Positions 8,724-17,125 of a stretch of 64,000 bases of DNA are shown here, one piece after another. Below the pieces are notes generated by a model that was not told the DNA's origin, made no database searches, and worked only from the letters and a program-made list of their open reading frames with translations. The translations under genes were made by a program, and so were the position numbers. The stretch is from the NCBI RefSeq assembly GCF_018613575.1, contig NZ_JAGGPX010000006.1:115507-179506 (forward strand), given 5' to 3'. Positions within the stretch are counted from its first letter, which is position 1; each line of letters starts with the position of its first letter. The DNA comes from Planococcus sp. ISL-110. GTDB taxonomy: Bacteria; Bacillota; Bacilli; Bacillales_A; Planococcaceae.

Positions 8724-9521
8724 ATGAAGAAAATTTTAGTTTCATTCTCTGTTGCAATGGCTCTTGTGTTCTCACTGCTCGCCGCGGGGGTTATGGCAGA
8801 CAGCCACACCGCTCAACTGAGAGTGGTTCACGCTTCACCAGATGCACCTGCTGTTGACGTTTATGTCAATGGGGAGTTAACACTTGAAAATGTACCTTTT
8901 AAAGCGGATTCGGGCTATTTGGAAGTGCCGGCCGGAACACATGATGTAGAAGTTTTTGCAAACGGAACTGAATACGCTGCAGGTGAAGGCGTACTGCAGG
9001 CGGATCTGGCTGTAGAAGCCGGAAAAGCTTATACAGTTGCTGCAGCAAACCTTTTGGAATCGATTGAATTTGTGGTTGCAGAAGATTCAATGGAAGTAAC
9101 AGAAGGACAGACAAAAGTCCGCGTTGGCCATTTGTCACCGGATGCACCTGCAGTTGATGTTGGCGTAATCGGTGGAGACGCTTTGTTCAGCGGAGCAGAA
9201 TTCCCGGGAATTACGGATTATGCAGAATTGGATCCAGGTACTTATGACTTGGAAATCCGCTTGCCGGATGGAACACAGGTATTGCCATTGGAAGGAACTG
9301 AATTAGCTGCAGATACAGTCTATAGCATCTTTGCTGTAAACACAGTCGATTCATTGGAAGTGATTGCGCTGGTCGATTACGAAGCAGCAGAATCACCAGA
9401 TGGAATGCCGACTACTGGCCTTGGAACACCTGACCAATCTCAAGCTATGTGGTTATTGTTGGGTGGAGCCCTGGTCCTGATTGGAGCCAGCACTATTGTG
9501 TGGAAGAAACGGTTTCAATAA
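8724..9521 (+). CDS. DUF4397-repeat surface protein with LPXTG-like sorting signal
   Basis: A 265-residue exported protein. It has a signal peptide (about 1-26, MKKILVSFS then a hydrophobic core) and two DUF4397 domains, each opening with a near-identical motif: LRVVHASPDAPAVDVYVNG near 32 and VRVGHLSPDAPAVDV near 133. The C-terminus is a cell-wall sorting signal: MPTTG, then a hydrophobic segment (MWLLLGGALVLIGAS) and a basic tail WKKRFQ. The start has an ideal AAGGAGAG. The next gene, a sortase, begins inside the last codons of this one, so it is very probably the dedicated substrate. DUF4397 function is unknown; cell-envelope display is the supported part. Confidence 0.88.
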   Translation: MKKILVSFSVAMALVFSLLAAGVMADSHTAQLRVVHASPDAPAVDVYVNGELTLENVPFKADSGYLEVPAGTHDVEVFANGTEYAAGEGVLQADLAVEAGKAYTVAAANLLESIEFVVAEDSMEVTEGQTKVRVGHLSPDAPAVDVGVIGGDALFSGAEFPGITDYAELDPGTYDLEIRLPDGTQVLPLEGTELAADTVYSIFAVNTVDSLEVIALVDYEAAESPDGMPTTGLGTPDQSQAMWLLLGGALVLIGASTIVWKKRFQ

Positions 9522-10134
9522 CAAGTTCCTGGCAATTCTGGCTCTTTTCTTATTGGCAGGTTGCCAGCAACCTGTTGATGAAGTAAGCGTCCGCTCAGAA
9601 AACGTGGGATTTACGCTGGATGAACCGGCTGCAGTCAATGTCCAGAAATCGGTTCCAGCGAAAAATCCCATTAACGGATTAAAACGTACTGGCATACAGC
9701 CGACCTCTCTTGAAATTCCTGCAATTGATCTGGAAGCACAAGTCCAGCACCTGGGAATAACGGAGAATGGTGAAATGGCAGTGCCGGATAATATTGAAGA
9801 CGTCAGTTGGTTTTCTCCTGGATACCAGCCGGGACAAAATGGCCGTGCTGTTATCGCGGGACATGTTGATGGTGTGGATGGCCCTGCTATTTTCTGGGAC
9901 CTTTCCGAGCTCGAATTAGGAGACGAAGTTGTGGTCCAGGATAAAGACAAGACCTTAACATTTAAGGTTCATACCATGGAATCCATACCACTGGATCTGG
10001 CGGATGTTTCAAAGGTTTTCGGATATACTTCTTCTCCGGAGTTGGTTCTAGTCACTTGTTCAGGAACCTATGATTTTGATCGGGGAACGCGCGAAGAAAG
10101 ATTGATGGTTTACGCAAGTCTTGTAGAAGAATAA
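9496..10134 (+). CDS. Class F-like sortase with lipoprotein-type signal
   Basis: A transpeptidase expected to cleave the sorting signal of the upstream surface protein and attach it to the cell wall. The catalytic set is visible: His in IAGHVDG, Cys in VTCSG and Arg in RGTREERLMV. The VTC(S/G)G pattern fits class F rather than class A or D. The N-terminus has a hydrophobic stretch ending LLAGC, a lipobox, so the enzyme is probably lipid-anchored. The start is inferred as TTG 9496, 9 nt after TGGAG. This overlaps the previous gene by 26 nt in another frame and suggests translational coupling. An alternative TTG start is at 9481. Length is about 212 residues. Confidence 0.82.
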   Translation: MCGRNGFNNKFLAILALFLLAGCQQPVDEVSVRSENVGFTLDEPAAVNVQKSVPAKNPINGLKRTGIQPTSLEIPAIDLEAQVQHLGITENGEMAVPDNIEDVSWFSPGYQPGQNGRAVIAGHVDGVDGPAIFWDLSELELGDEVVVQDKDKTLTFKVHTMESIPLDLADVSKVFGYTSSPELVLVTCSGTYDFDRGTREERLMVYASLVEE

Positions 10135-10138
10135 CGAA

Positions 10139-10185
10139 AAGACGCTCCAATATTCCTGATGAAGGAATGTCGGAGCGTCTTTCTG
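10139..10185 (+). terminator. Terminator of the DUF4397/sortase pair
   Basis: Stem GACGCTCC with GGAGCGTC, and an inner stem ATTCCT with AGGAAT, followed by TTTCTG. Confidence 0.8.
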
Positions 10186-10270
10186 TGTCAAGCCATGAAA
10201 TTCGAAATCTTGGTCATTACCGCTGTGTCTTTTGAATTTTGATAAGAAATGATGATGACCAGACCAAGGC

Positions 10271-10435
10271 ATGGCGCATTATAGCTGCTCAGCAGGCTGC
10301 GCTCGGTATCCGGAAATGGTGGCAACTGGAATTTATCATTTCACTGACCCATATTGTGGTATGGATGGGCAGGAGGATTATGGTGGAAGCTATTGGGTCT
10401 TTGGTAGATCCGAACATGCAAAAATACGAAAGTGA
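10271..10435 (+). CDS. Possible small ORF upstream of the Rossmann-fold gene (54 codons)
   Basis: An ATG-initiated frame bounded by two stops upstream (TGA TGA) encodes 54 residues rich in Cys, Tyr and Gly, starting MAHYSCSAGCARYPEM and ending SEHAKIRK. Its TGA directly precedes the ribosome-binding site of the gene at 10451, so the two could be coupled. There is no good ribosome-binding site of its own (AAGG too close). I recognise no family. It could be spurious or the tail of an older, decayed gene. Confidence 0.25.
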   Translation: MAHYSCSAGCARYPEMVATGIYHFTDPYCGMDGQEDYGGSYWVFGRSEHAKIRK

Positions 10436-10450
10436 AGGAGCGTGCGGCAT

Positions 10451-11104
10451 ATGAAGGTGGCAATTATCGGAGCAAACGGAAAAGTAGGAAGTAAGTTGGG
10501 CCGGATTCTGGCTGACAGAGGGGATGAGCCTATCGGATTCATCCGCAATGCAAAACAGGCTGAGCAGTTGGAGGCAAAGGGTATTCGAACGGTCATTGCA
10601 GATCTGGTCGAGACGTCTGTGGAGGAATTTTCACGTCTTCTAAAGGCCTGTGACGCGGTCGTATTCACTGCAGGAGCCGGTGGAGCAGGAGACGAATTGA
10701 CCAGCGCTATCGATGGGCAGGGCTTGGTGAAAATTGCGGAAGCTGCCGATTTGGCCGAAGTCCGCCGCTTTTTGCTGGTATCGGCATTTCCTGATGCTGG
10801 GCGCAGCAAAGAAACCGTGGCAAGCTTTGAGCATTATATGCAGGTTAAACGGCAGTCCGAAGTCGATTTGGTGAAGACCGCTTTAGACTGGACAATTTTA
10901 CGGCCAGGCACTTTAACAGATCAAGCCGGTACCGGCAAAGTGAATTTAGGCTATACATTGATGTATGACACCATTTCCCGTGAAGATGTAGCTGCTGTAC
11001 TGGCGGAACTGCTCAACTATCCTGAAACTGCAGGACAAATATTGGAAGTGGTGCAGGGCGAAGAGCCGATTGGCTTAGCTGTGAGAGCAAAAGCGGGCAA
11101 ATGA
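10451..11104 (+). CDS. NAD(P)-binding Rossmann-fold protein, atypical SDR (YwnB/YhfK-like)
   Basis: 217 residues with the nucleotide-binding motif IIGANGKVGSKLG at residues 5-17. Segments VVFTAGAGG, LLVSAFPDAG and WTILRPGTLTD are characteristic of NAD(P)H-binding atypical SDRs. These proteins act as reductases or redox sensors on largely unknown substrates. The start was set at ATG 10451, 10 nt after AAGGAG; the GTG at 10442 is too close to that site. It is an isolated gene. Confidence 0.85.
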   Translation: MKVAIIGANGKVGSKLGRILADRGDEPIGFIRNAKQAEQLEAKGIRTVIADLVETSVEEFSRLLKACDAVVFTAGAGGAGDELTSAIDGQGLVKIAEAADLAEVRRFLLVSAFPDAGRSKETVASFEHYMQVKRQSEVDLVKTALDWTILRPGTLTDQAGTGKVNLGYTLMYDTISREDVAAVLAELLNYPETAGQILEVVQGEEPIGLAVRAKAGK

Positions 11105-11249
11105 GCCTGACGAGTCCATTTTCTTAAGTTGGGATTGATGCAACCTTTCTGGGTATTGCAGCGTTCTATAATAGTCGAACAAAAAAAGTCATCTTCTATT
11201 GAGCGAAGCTTGAGCATTTATTTTACTAGGGAAAGCAGGATCAGCGCAC

Positions 11250-12077
11250 ATGGATTGGTTTGATTTACTTAAGGCATTAATTTTAGGTTTTGTGGAAGGC
11301 ATGACAGAGTTTGCTCCAGTTTCTTCTACAGGCCATTTGATCATCGTCGATGACATGTGGCTGAAATCCCAGGAGTTTCTAGGGAAATATCCAGCAAATA
11401 CGTTTAAAATCGTCATCCAGCTGGGATCCATCCTGGCGGTTGTCGTGGTGTTTTGGAAACGTCTTTTCAGTCTGGTTGGTTTGTATAAGATTGAAGGGCA
11501 GCAGGCAAGCACAAGCTTCAACTTATTGCATGTCATCATCGGCATGCTGCCGGCAGTGGTTTTTGGATTTGCTTTCAAGGATTTAATCGATGACCATCTG
11601 TTTGGTGTCGAGACTGTCATTTACGCTTTGGTTGCCGGATCGATCCTGATGATCGTTGCGGATAAGTTCGGCCCTAAAAAGCCGAAGGTCAACTCGTTGG
11701 ATGAAATTACGTACTTTCAGGCATTGAAAATAGGTCTTGTGCAATGTCTTTCGTTATGGCCAGGATTCTCCCGTTCGGGTGCCACGATTTCAGGAGGTGT
11801 GCTGTTCGGTTTGAATCATCGGGTCGCAGCAGATTTCACGTTTATCATGGCAGTTCCCATCATGTTCGGTGCAAGCCTTGTGTCGGTAATGAAAAACTGG
11901 GATACGCTGTCGATGGACTACCTGTCTTTCTATATTGTCGGCTTCCTTTCAGCCTTTGTTTTTGCGTTGATATCCATCCGTTTTTTCTTGAAACTCATTT
12001 CCCGCATCAAACTGATGCCATTTGCGATTTACAGACTGGTATTGGCAGCCGTATTGGCTATTATTGTTTTCGTATAG
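11250..12077 (+). CDS. uppP: Undecaprenyl-diphosphatase UppP (BacA)
   Basis: A 275-residue integral membrane phosphatase that recycles undecaprenyl pyrophosphate, the lipid carrier for peptidoglycan and other envelope polymers. It also gives bacitracin tolerance. Both family signatures are present: the glutamate-rich and PXSSXGH-like motif in VEGMTEFAPVSSTGHLI (about 16-32), and PGFSRSGATISGG near 171-183. About eight membrane segments are predicted. It is a single gene followed by a terminator shared with the convergent LysR gene. Confidence 0.95.
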   Translation: MDWFDLLKALILGFVEGMTEFAPVSSTGHLIIVDDMWLKSQEFLGKYPANTFKIVIQLGSILAVVVVFWKRLFSLVGLYKIEGQQASTSFNLLHVIIGMLPAVVFGFAFKDLIDDHLFGVETVIYALVAGSILMIVADKFGPKKPKVNSLDEITYFQALKIGLVQCLSLWPGFSRSGATISGGVLFGLNHRVAADFTFIMAVPIMFGASLVSVMKNWDTLSMDYLSFYIVGFLSAFVFALISIRFFLKLISRIKLMPFAIYRLVLAAVLAIIVFV

Positions 12078-12085
12078 CCAGCAGC

Positions 12086-12118
12086 AAAAGGAGCTTCCGC
12101 GAGGAGGCTCCTTTTGTC
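12086..12118. terminator. Bidirectional terminator between uppP and the LysR gene
   Basis: AAAAGGAGC and GCTCCTTTT pair around a 12-nt loop. Placed between convergent genes, it has A and T runs on the two sides. Confidence 0.8.
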
Positions 12119-12120
12119 TG

Positions 12121-13002
12121 TCAAACTTTTGGCAAGCCCTTGACCAAAGTGATGAATTCACGTGAAACATAAGGGACATACCGGTTTTTTGCCATGATGA
12201 TGCCCAGTCTCCACGGAAATGTATGTGTCAACGAAATCATTTTGAAGGGCCCGTGCTTGACGCGATCGCAAATCAATTTAGGCATCAGCGTGACTCCAAG
12301 ATTTTTTTCCACCATGCCAACAATAAAGTCCCATTGCGAGCTTTCATAGGCGATTTTCGGTGTGAAGCCTTCACTGATGCAGAATTCGATTGTCCGGCTG
12401 TTCAAGGTAAACTCCTTGCTGAGCAGAAGAAAAGGGTCATCTTTAAACTGGATGAGATCCATCAAGTCATGATGGGCAAGCGGATGTGATTCGTGGACCA
12501 ACAGTTTGATCTCCTGGTCTACAAACGGGACAACCTCGAATTTTTCCATATCAACCGGAAGCATGACAAATCCCAAATCGACTTCGCCTTCGTATACTTT
12601 TCTTTCCACTGTTTTAGCACCATCCTCAGCCAGCATGATCGTAACGTCAGGATAGGAATGCTGGAATTCAGCAATGATTGTCGGAAAGAACAAAGTGCTG
12701 ATGACCGGGGGGAGTCCGATATTGATTTTCCCTTTTTTCAAGTTCATGACATCGTACAGAGAGGCCGACAAATCATCGAGGCTGTAGATGATTTTCTGAG
12801 CTTGCTCATAGACCACTTCACCGGCATCCGTCAATCCAATTTGACGGGCAGAACGGTCAAACAGCACCACTTCCATTTCCTCCTCCAGGTTCTTGACCAT
12901 CTTGCTTAAAGTCGGCTGTGTCACATGAAGAGCAAGTGCAGCTTTTGTAAAGCTTTTGTGTTTGGCGACTTCTACGAAGTACGTTAATTGACGGATGTCC
13001 AT
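12121..13002 (-). CDS. LysR-family transcriptional regulator
   Basis: A 293-residue regulator with an N-terminal winged helix-turn-helix (about 1-60; MDIRQLTYFVEVAKHKSFTK then ALHVTQPTLSKMVKNLEE) and a periplasmic-binding-like effector domain (about 90-290). The sequence is closest in feel to the CidR/YwbI group. It is divergent from the GntP permease-3-hydroxybutyrate dehydrogenase pair. A 30-bp inverted repeat (13019-13048) in the shared intergenic region suits a LysR operator, so it probably controls that pair and itself. Confidence 0.93.
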   Translation of the reverse strand: MDIRQLTYFVEVAKHKSFTKAALALHVTQPTLSKMVKNLEEEMEVVLFDRSARQIGLTDAGEVVYEQAQKIIYSLDDLSASLYDVMNLKKGKINIGLPPVISTLFFPTIIAEFQHSYPDVTIMLAEDGAKTVERKVYEGEVDLGFVMLPVDMEKFEVVPFVDQEIKLLVHESHPLAHHDLMDLIQFKDDPFLLLSKEFTLNSRTIEFCISEGFTPKIAYESSQWDFIVGMVEKNLGVTLMPKLICDRVKHGPFKMISLTHTFPWRLGIIMAKNRYVPYVSREFITLVKGLPKV

Positions 13003-13018
13003 ATCATTCTCCTAACCT

Positions 13019-13048
13019 ATAACTAATTATTATAGAACTTATAGTTAT
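13019..13048. promoter_or_regulatory. Candidate LysR operator
   Basis: ATAACTA (13019-13025) and TAGTTAT (13042-13048) form a perfect 7-bp inverted repeat with a 16-bp AT-rich spacer, just upstream of the LysR gene and facing the permease. The fit to LysR boxes is by pattern only. Confidence 0.5.
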
Positions 13049-13143
13049 TATTCATTTTACCTATCATTGTCGTAGTTGTACACTAATGAAAGCAACAGGA
13101 GATCTAAATTTTTAGACAATTCAATGCTTTTCCAAAGATTTTA

Positions 13144-13157
13144 AGTAAGCGTTTACA
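13144..13157 (+). promoter_or_regulatory. Candidate catabolite-responsive element (cre)
   Basis: AGTAAGCGTTTACA matches the CcpA-binding consensus TGWNANCGNTNWCA at 13 of 14 positions. It lies 31 bp before the permease start, where bound CcpA would block transcription. This predicts glucose repression of the hydroxybutyrate pair. Confidence 0.6.
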
Positions 13158-13188
13158 AAAAATGGGGGCAGAAAAAGGGGGATTTAAA

Positions 13189-14508
13189 ATGTTGAGTATG
13201 TTTGGAATGATTGGTGGACTGGTACTGCTTATCGTTTTGACGATGAGAGGCATGAATTTATTGATTGCGGGTCCATTATCCGCATTGTTTGTAGCAATTT
13301 TCAGTGGTTTACCATTGTTTCCACAGCTAGTGGGAGAAGGGGAAGCGAATTTATTAACAAATTATATGACCAGTTTTTCTGGATTTATCACTTCGTGGTT
13401 CCCGATGTTCCTTCTCGGTGCAATATTCGGCAAAGTGATGGAAGACAGCGGAGCTGCTGACAGTGTATCAAGATGGCTGGTCGGCAAGTTCGGCTTATCC
13501 AAAGCAGTTTTAGCGATTGTCATTGCGTGTGCTGTATTGACGTATGGCGGAGTGAGCTTGTTCGTTGTTGCGTTTTCGGTTTTCCCGATGGCACTCAGCC
13601 TGTTCAAGCAGGCAGATCTGCCGCGCCGGTTTATTCCGGCCGCTTTGGCATTGGGGTCGGTGACCTTCACGATGACGTCTGCCGGATCCCCGGAAATCCA
13701 AAACTGGATTCCAATTGAATATCTGAATACGACTCCTTATGCAGGATGGGAAGTCAGTATTCTGGTGGCTGTCTTTATGGCCGTGTTCGGCTACTGGTGG
13801 CTAAAGCGAATGATTCAAAAAGCAGTCAACAAGGGAGAACGTTTTGAAGCACGTTCCACGGATCCCATTATTGAAGATCGCGAGCTTCCAAATCCATTAA
13901 TGGGCTTGATCCCATTGCTTGTGGTGCTGACAATTTCATTTATTTTCCATGATTCATTGATGACGTCCGCTTTGATTATTGCTTTATTGGGCGGTGTTAT
14001 TACAACATATTTATTAAATCGCAAGTATTTCCGGAATCTAGGCAAAGCATTGTCAGACGGAACAATTGGTGCATTGATCGCAATCGGCAATACGGCGGCT
14101 GTAGTTGGATTCGGTGGCGTGGCAAAAGCGGTGCCGGCATTCCAGACGGCAGTAGATGCCATGACCAACATTCCAGGAAGCCCGTTGATTGGCGGAGCCA
14201 TCGCAGTCAGTGTCATTGCTGGACTCACTGGTTCTGCTTCCGGCGGACAGGTTATCGCATTGCCTTTGATTGCACCACATTATATAGACATGGGCGTCAA
14301 TACAGAAGCGCTGCACCGAACGATTGCTATTTCATCCGGAGCCCTTGATTCATTGCCGCACAATGGTTATGTAGTAACAACAATTCAGGGAATATGCGGA
14401 GAAACACATAAAGCCGCATATGGAGCTGTTGGCGCGGTTACGGTTATCGTTCCGTTGCTTGGACTGGCTATCGCGATTGTCCTGTTTACATTGGGACTTG
14501 GAATTTAA
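13189..14508 (+). CDS. GntP-family permease, probable 3-hydroxybutyrate transporter
   Basis: A 439-residue inner-membrane transporter with about 12 predicted helices and the GntP-family repeat architecture (FGKVMEDSGAADSVSRWLVGKFG near 90 and the GxTGSASGGQVIALPLIAPHYIDMG segment near 350). GntP members carry gluconate or other hydroxy acids. The next gene, 24 nt downstream, is a 3-hydroxybutyrate dehydrogenase, so hydroxybutyrate is the likeliest substrate. The start at ATG 13189 has AAGGGGG at good spacing; a longer frame from 13162 lacks this. Probably regulated by the divergent LysR and by CcpA through the cre-like site. Confidence 0.87.
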   Translation: MLSMFGMIGGLVLLIVLTMRGMNLLIAGPLSALFVAIFSGLPLFPQLVGEGEANLLTNYMTSFSGFITSWFPMFLLGAIFGKVMEDSGAADSVSRWLVGKFGLSKAVLAIVIACAVLTYGGVSLFVVAFSVFPMALSLFKQADLPRRFIPAALALGSVTFTMTSAGSPEIQNWIPIEYLNTTPYAGWEVSILVAVFMAVFGYWWLKRMIQKAVNKGERFEARSTDPIIEDRELPNPLMGLIPLLVVLTISFIFHDSLMTSALIIALLGGVITTYLLNRKYFRNLGKALSDGTIGALIAIGNTAAVVGFGGVAKAVPAFQTAVDAMTNIPGSPLIGGAIAVSVIAGLTGSASGGQVIALPLIAPHYIDMGVNTEALHRTIAISSGALDSLPHNGYVVTTIQGICGETHKAAYGAVGAVTVIVPLLGLAIAIVLFTLGLGI

Positions 14509-14532
14509 TAAAAGCTATGGAGGTAATCGACT

Positions 14533-15309
14533 ATGGTAGACAATAAAGTGGTATTGATAACAGGAGCTGCCAGCGGAATCGGCTATGAAATCAGTTCTGA
14601 TTTTGCAGAGGCAGGCGCAAAGATCGTGTTGACAGACATCAATGAAGAAGCGGTTAAGAAAGCGGCAGAAACATTGAAGTCGAAGGGATTGGACTGCATC
14701 GGCATCAAATGCGACGTGACAAAAGAAGACGATATCAAAAATGCCATTGAACAAACCGTGGCCCATTTTGGATCGCTTGATGTGTTGATCAATAATGCCG
14801 GATTGCAGTACATTTCACCGCTTGAGGAATTTCCAACAGAAAAATATGAACTGCTGATCCGGATTATGCTGATTGCACCATTTATTGCGACTAAACATGC
14901 ATTCCCGATCATGAAGAAGCAAGGATCAGGAAGGATCATCAATATGGCGTCCATCAATGGACTTGTCGGGTTTGCGGGGAAAGCAGCCTATAACAGCGCC
15001 AAACATGGCGTCATCGGCTTGACCAAAGTCGCTGCACTCGAAGGCGCAGAACACGGCATCACCGTCAATGCCATGTGCCCGGGTTATGTGGACACGCCAC
15101 TGGTCCGAAATCAGATGAACGATTTGGCCAAGACGCGCAATGTGCCGATTGAAAAAGTCTTTGAAGAAGTGCTATATCCGTTGATTCCTCAAAAGCGCCT
15201 ACTGGCTGTGAAAGAAATATCGGATTATACGATGTTCCTATCCAGTGACAAGGCATCAGGCGTAACAGGGCAAGCCGTAGTTTTGGACGGCGGCTATACA
15301 GCTCAATAA
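14533..15309 (+). CDS. bdhA: 3-hydroxybutyrate dehydrogenase
   Basis: A 258-residue short-chain dehydrogenase. TGAASGIG (10-17) binds NAD, NNAG is at 87-90, and the catalytic Ser140, Tyr153 and Lys157 are in place (NMAS, AAYNSAKHG). The block VNAMCPGYVDTPLVRNQ is typical of D-3-hydroxybutyrate dehydrogenase, which interconverts hydroxybutyrate and acetoacetate. It is co-transcribed with the GntP permease, with a strong TATGGAGGT site, and ends at a near-perfect terminator. No acetoacetate-activating transferase is adjacent, so the pathway must be finished by genes elsewhere. Confidence 0.92.
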   Translation: MVDNKVVLITGAASGIGYEISSDFAEAGAKIVLTDINEEAVKKAAETLKSKGLDCIGIKCDVTKEDDIKNAIEQTVAHFGSLDVLINNAGLQYISPLEEFPTEKYELLIRIMLIAPFIATKHAFPIMKKQGSGRIINMASINGLVGFAGKAAYNSAKHGVIGLTKVAALEGAEHGITVNAMCPGYVDTPLVRNQMNDLAKTRNVPIEKVFEEVLYPLIPQKRLLAVKEISDYTMFLSSDKASGVTGQAVVLDGGYTAQ

Positions 15310-15311
15310 TT

Positions 15312-15357
15312 ATGAAAAAACCCGTTCAGCATTTTTAAGCTGAACGGGTTTTTTCAT
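15312..15357. terminator. Strong terminator after bdhA
   Basis: A 16-bp perfect stem (15315-15330 with 15339-15354), flanked by A6 and T6, around an 8-nt loop. It is symmetrical enough to act in both directions. Confidence 0.92.
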
Positions 15358-15429
15358 AGTCAGAGGCAGTTATTCATTGAACCAGGAATTGGGCTATTGC
15401 TTCACGGCATTCCTGAAAGTTAGTTAAAT

Positions 15430-16203
15430 TCATTCCAGGAAATTCTCTGCAATTCCAAGAAAGAGATCGGCTTGTTCAACATTAGGGGCATGGCCGGAGC
15501 GTTTGAATTCCATAAAGGTGGCATCCGGAATGAAAACAGCTGTTTCGCGCCCTTTTTCGGGAGAATTCAAGCCGTCAAATTTACCGCTGATAACCAATGT
15601 TTCAGCAGTGATGTTGATAAGCTGCTGTCGAAAGTCAAATTCTTTTAAAGCATCTGCTGCAATGCCTTGCTCCTTCATGGTCAATTGTCGGCTATTTTGA
15701 GCTGTTTTGTTGAGCCATTCATCAATCCGGCTTTGGTTATGGTAAATATAGCTGTAGGAAGCATTAAATTTTTCAAGTATGCTCAAGCCGTCAAATTTGG
15801 TAGGGTAGCGGTCAAAAAGCTCTGCTATGGATGATTGCTCACCGTAGGATTTGGTAGCCACCAATATCAACTTCCTGACTTTTTCTGAATTTTGGATGGC
15901 AACTCCCTGTGCGATATAACTGCCCATCGATACGCCGAGAACATCGACAGCATCCAATGCCAGATGAGCAAGAAGGGCATTGGCATCTTCTATATGATCC
16001 TGTAATGTGTACTCTTCAAGGCGGCTTGAATTGCCATGGCCGCGTGAATCCAATGCAATAATCCGGCGTTCTTTTTTAAAGAATTCAATTTCACGATAAA
16101 ACATCGCCGAATTGCTGGTCAATCCATGGAGCAGGAGAAGCGGACGGCCTTTCCCGATATCTTCGTAAAATAATTCAATCTCGTTGTGTTTGAAAACGGG
16201 CAT
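15430..16203 (-). CDS. Alpha/beta-fold hydrolase
   Basis: A 257-residue cytosolic hydrolase. The oxyanion segment LLLLHGLTSNS is near 22-32, the nucleophile is Ser92 in the elbow GVSMGS, and a C-terminal His in RSGHAPNVEQ completes the triad with an upstream acid. It resembles the 3-oxoadipate enol-lactonase/esterase group, but substrate specificity cannot be read from sequence. The start follows AAAAGGAGAA. It is a single gene between a terminator and the TVP38-type gene, which runs in the same direction 157 nt upstream. Confidence 0.88.
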   Translation of the reverse strand: MPVFKHNEIELFYEDIGKGRPLLLLHGLTSNSAMFYREIEFFKKERRIIALDSRGHGNSSRLEEYTLQDHIEDANALLAHLALDAVDVLGVSMGSYIAQGVAIQNSEKVRKLILVATKSYGEQSSIAELFDRYPTKFDGLSILEKFNASYSYIYHNQSRIDEWLNKTAQNSRQLTMKEQGIAADALKEFDFRQQLINITAETLVISGKFDGLNSPEKGRETAVFIPDATFMEFKRSGHAPNVEQADLFLGIAENFLE

Positions 16204-16360
16204 AGTTATTCTCCTTTTTCGATTGTTTGCTTGATGGCCCCTTGTCTGTAGTACCCTATGTTAAAGAGATTATGGCTTTCAGGGAAAACTAAAAGCACAA
16301 CAAAAGTTGTGCTGAAAACTTCTTGGGTTTCACTGATGCATCACCAGTTAGAATTCTCCT

Positions 16361-16915
16361 TTATTCAATTGGACTGTGCCGGGATTTATGCCATTTTCCG
16401 ATAAAGCTGAAGACCGCCGCAAGCAGTAAAAACATGCTGACGGTGATATACCAGGGAAACTCCGTGATGGCCTGGCCAAAAGCTGTGTAAAGGATTGCCG
16501 GAGCGATTAGGCCCAGTGCAGAAATAATCATATATTCTTTTAAAGTTTTCGTCATTTCCATCAAATACAGAGATAAGAGGTGGAAGTGTACAAAAGGCAT
16601 AATGCGCAAAATCATGACTTGGGTAACGGATAAAGTGCGGTCAGGAAAAAACTTGTCTTTCAACCGAGCTATTTTCGCTTCGAATTTCGGGAATTTATGA
16701 ACCAGCAAGTAAGATACCCAGCTCATTAAGGTCAACCCGATAAACGACAAGAAAGCACCTTCAATAAAACCGAAAAGAAAACCTCCAGCAAGGCAAACAG
16801 CAATAACCGGCAAAAAGAGCAGTGGACGTATTAAATGCAATAAGATAAAAAGAAATGGTGCCAGCCAGCCGACGTTATCCATGAAAACTTCGAGGGATTG
16901 ATCGAATTGCTCCAC
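16361..16915 (-). CDS. TVP38/TMEM64-family membrane protein
   Basis: A 184-residue protein of the DedA/VTT superfamily with about five membrane helices. The conserved core GGFLFGFIEGAFLSFIGLTL (near 44-63) and the glycine-rich FGFIEG/GQAITE turns are visible. A positively charged loop (KFPKFEAKIARLKDKFF) lies between helices. Homologues are implicated in lipid scrambling or polyprenyl-phosphate recycling; its role here is not known. The start is GTG at 16915 with GAGAGG upstream. Confidence 0.85.
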   Translation of the reverse strand: MEQFDQSLEVFMDNVGWLAPFLFILLHLIRPLLFLPVIAVCLAGGFLFGFIEGAFLSFIGLTLMSWVSYLLVHKFPKFEAKIARLKDKFFPDRTLSVTQVMILRIMPFVHFHLLSLYLMEMTKTLKEYMIISALGLIAPAILYTAFGQAITEFPWYITVSMFLLLAAVFSFIGKWHKSRHSPIE

Positions 16916-17125
16916 ACGATCCCAACCTCTCTAAATGTGTATGCTAATAAGGTAGGATAATCCAAAAAGCGAGTAAAAGCAAGAAGTATGAAATTTTTTT
17001 GGAGATTTATGTTTAAGTACATCAATAGAGGGAAAAATAGGAGGTGGTTTAATAATTAGAAATGGGAGAGTTCTCGTTTGGCAGCTAAGAAAATGACAGA
17101 TGCAAAAGAATGGAAGGAAGAGATG

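Noticed and set aside
10239..10454. 71-codon ORF overlapping the small ORF before the SDR gene
   Set aside because: It starts inside the post-terminator region without a ribosome-binding site and runs past the SDR start; the 54-codon frame is the better, still weak, candidate.
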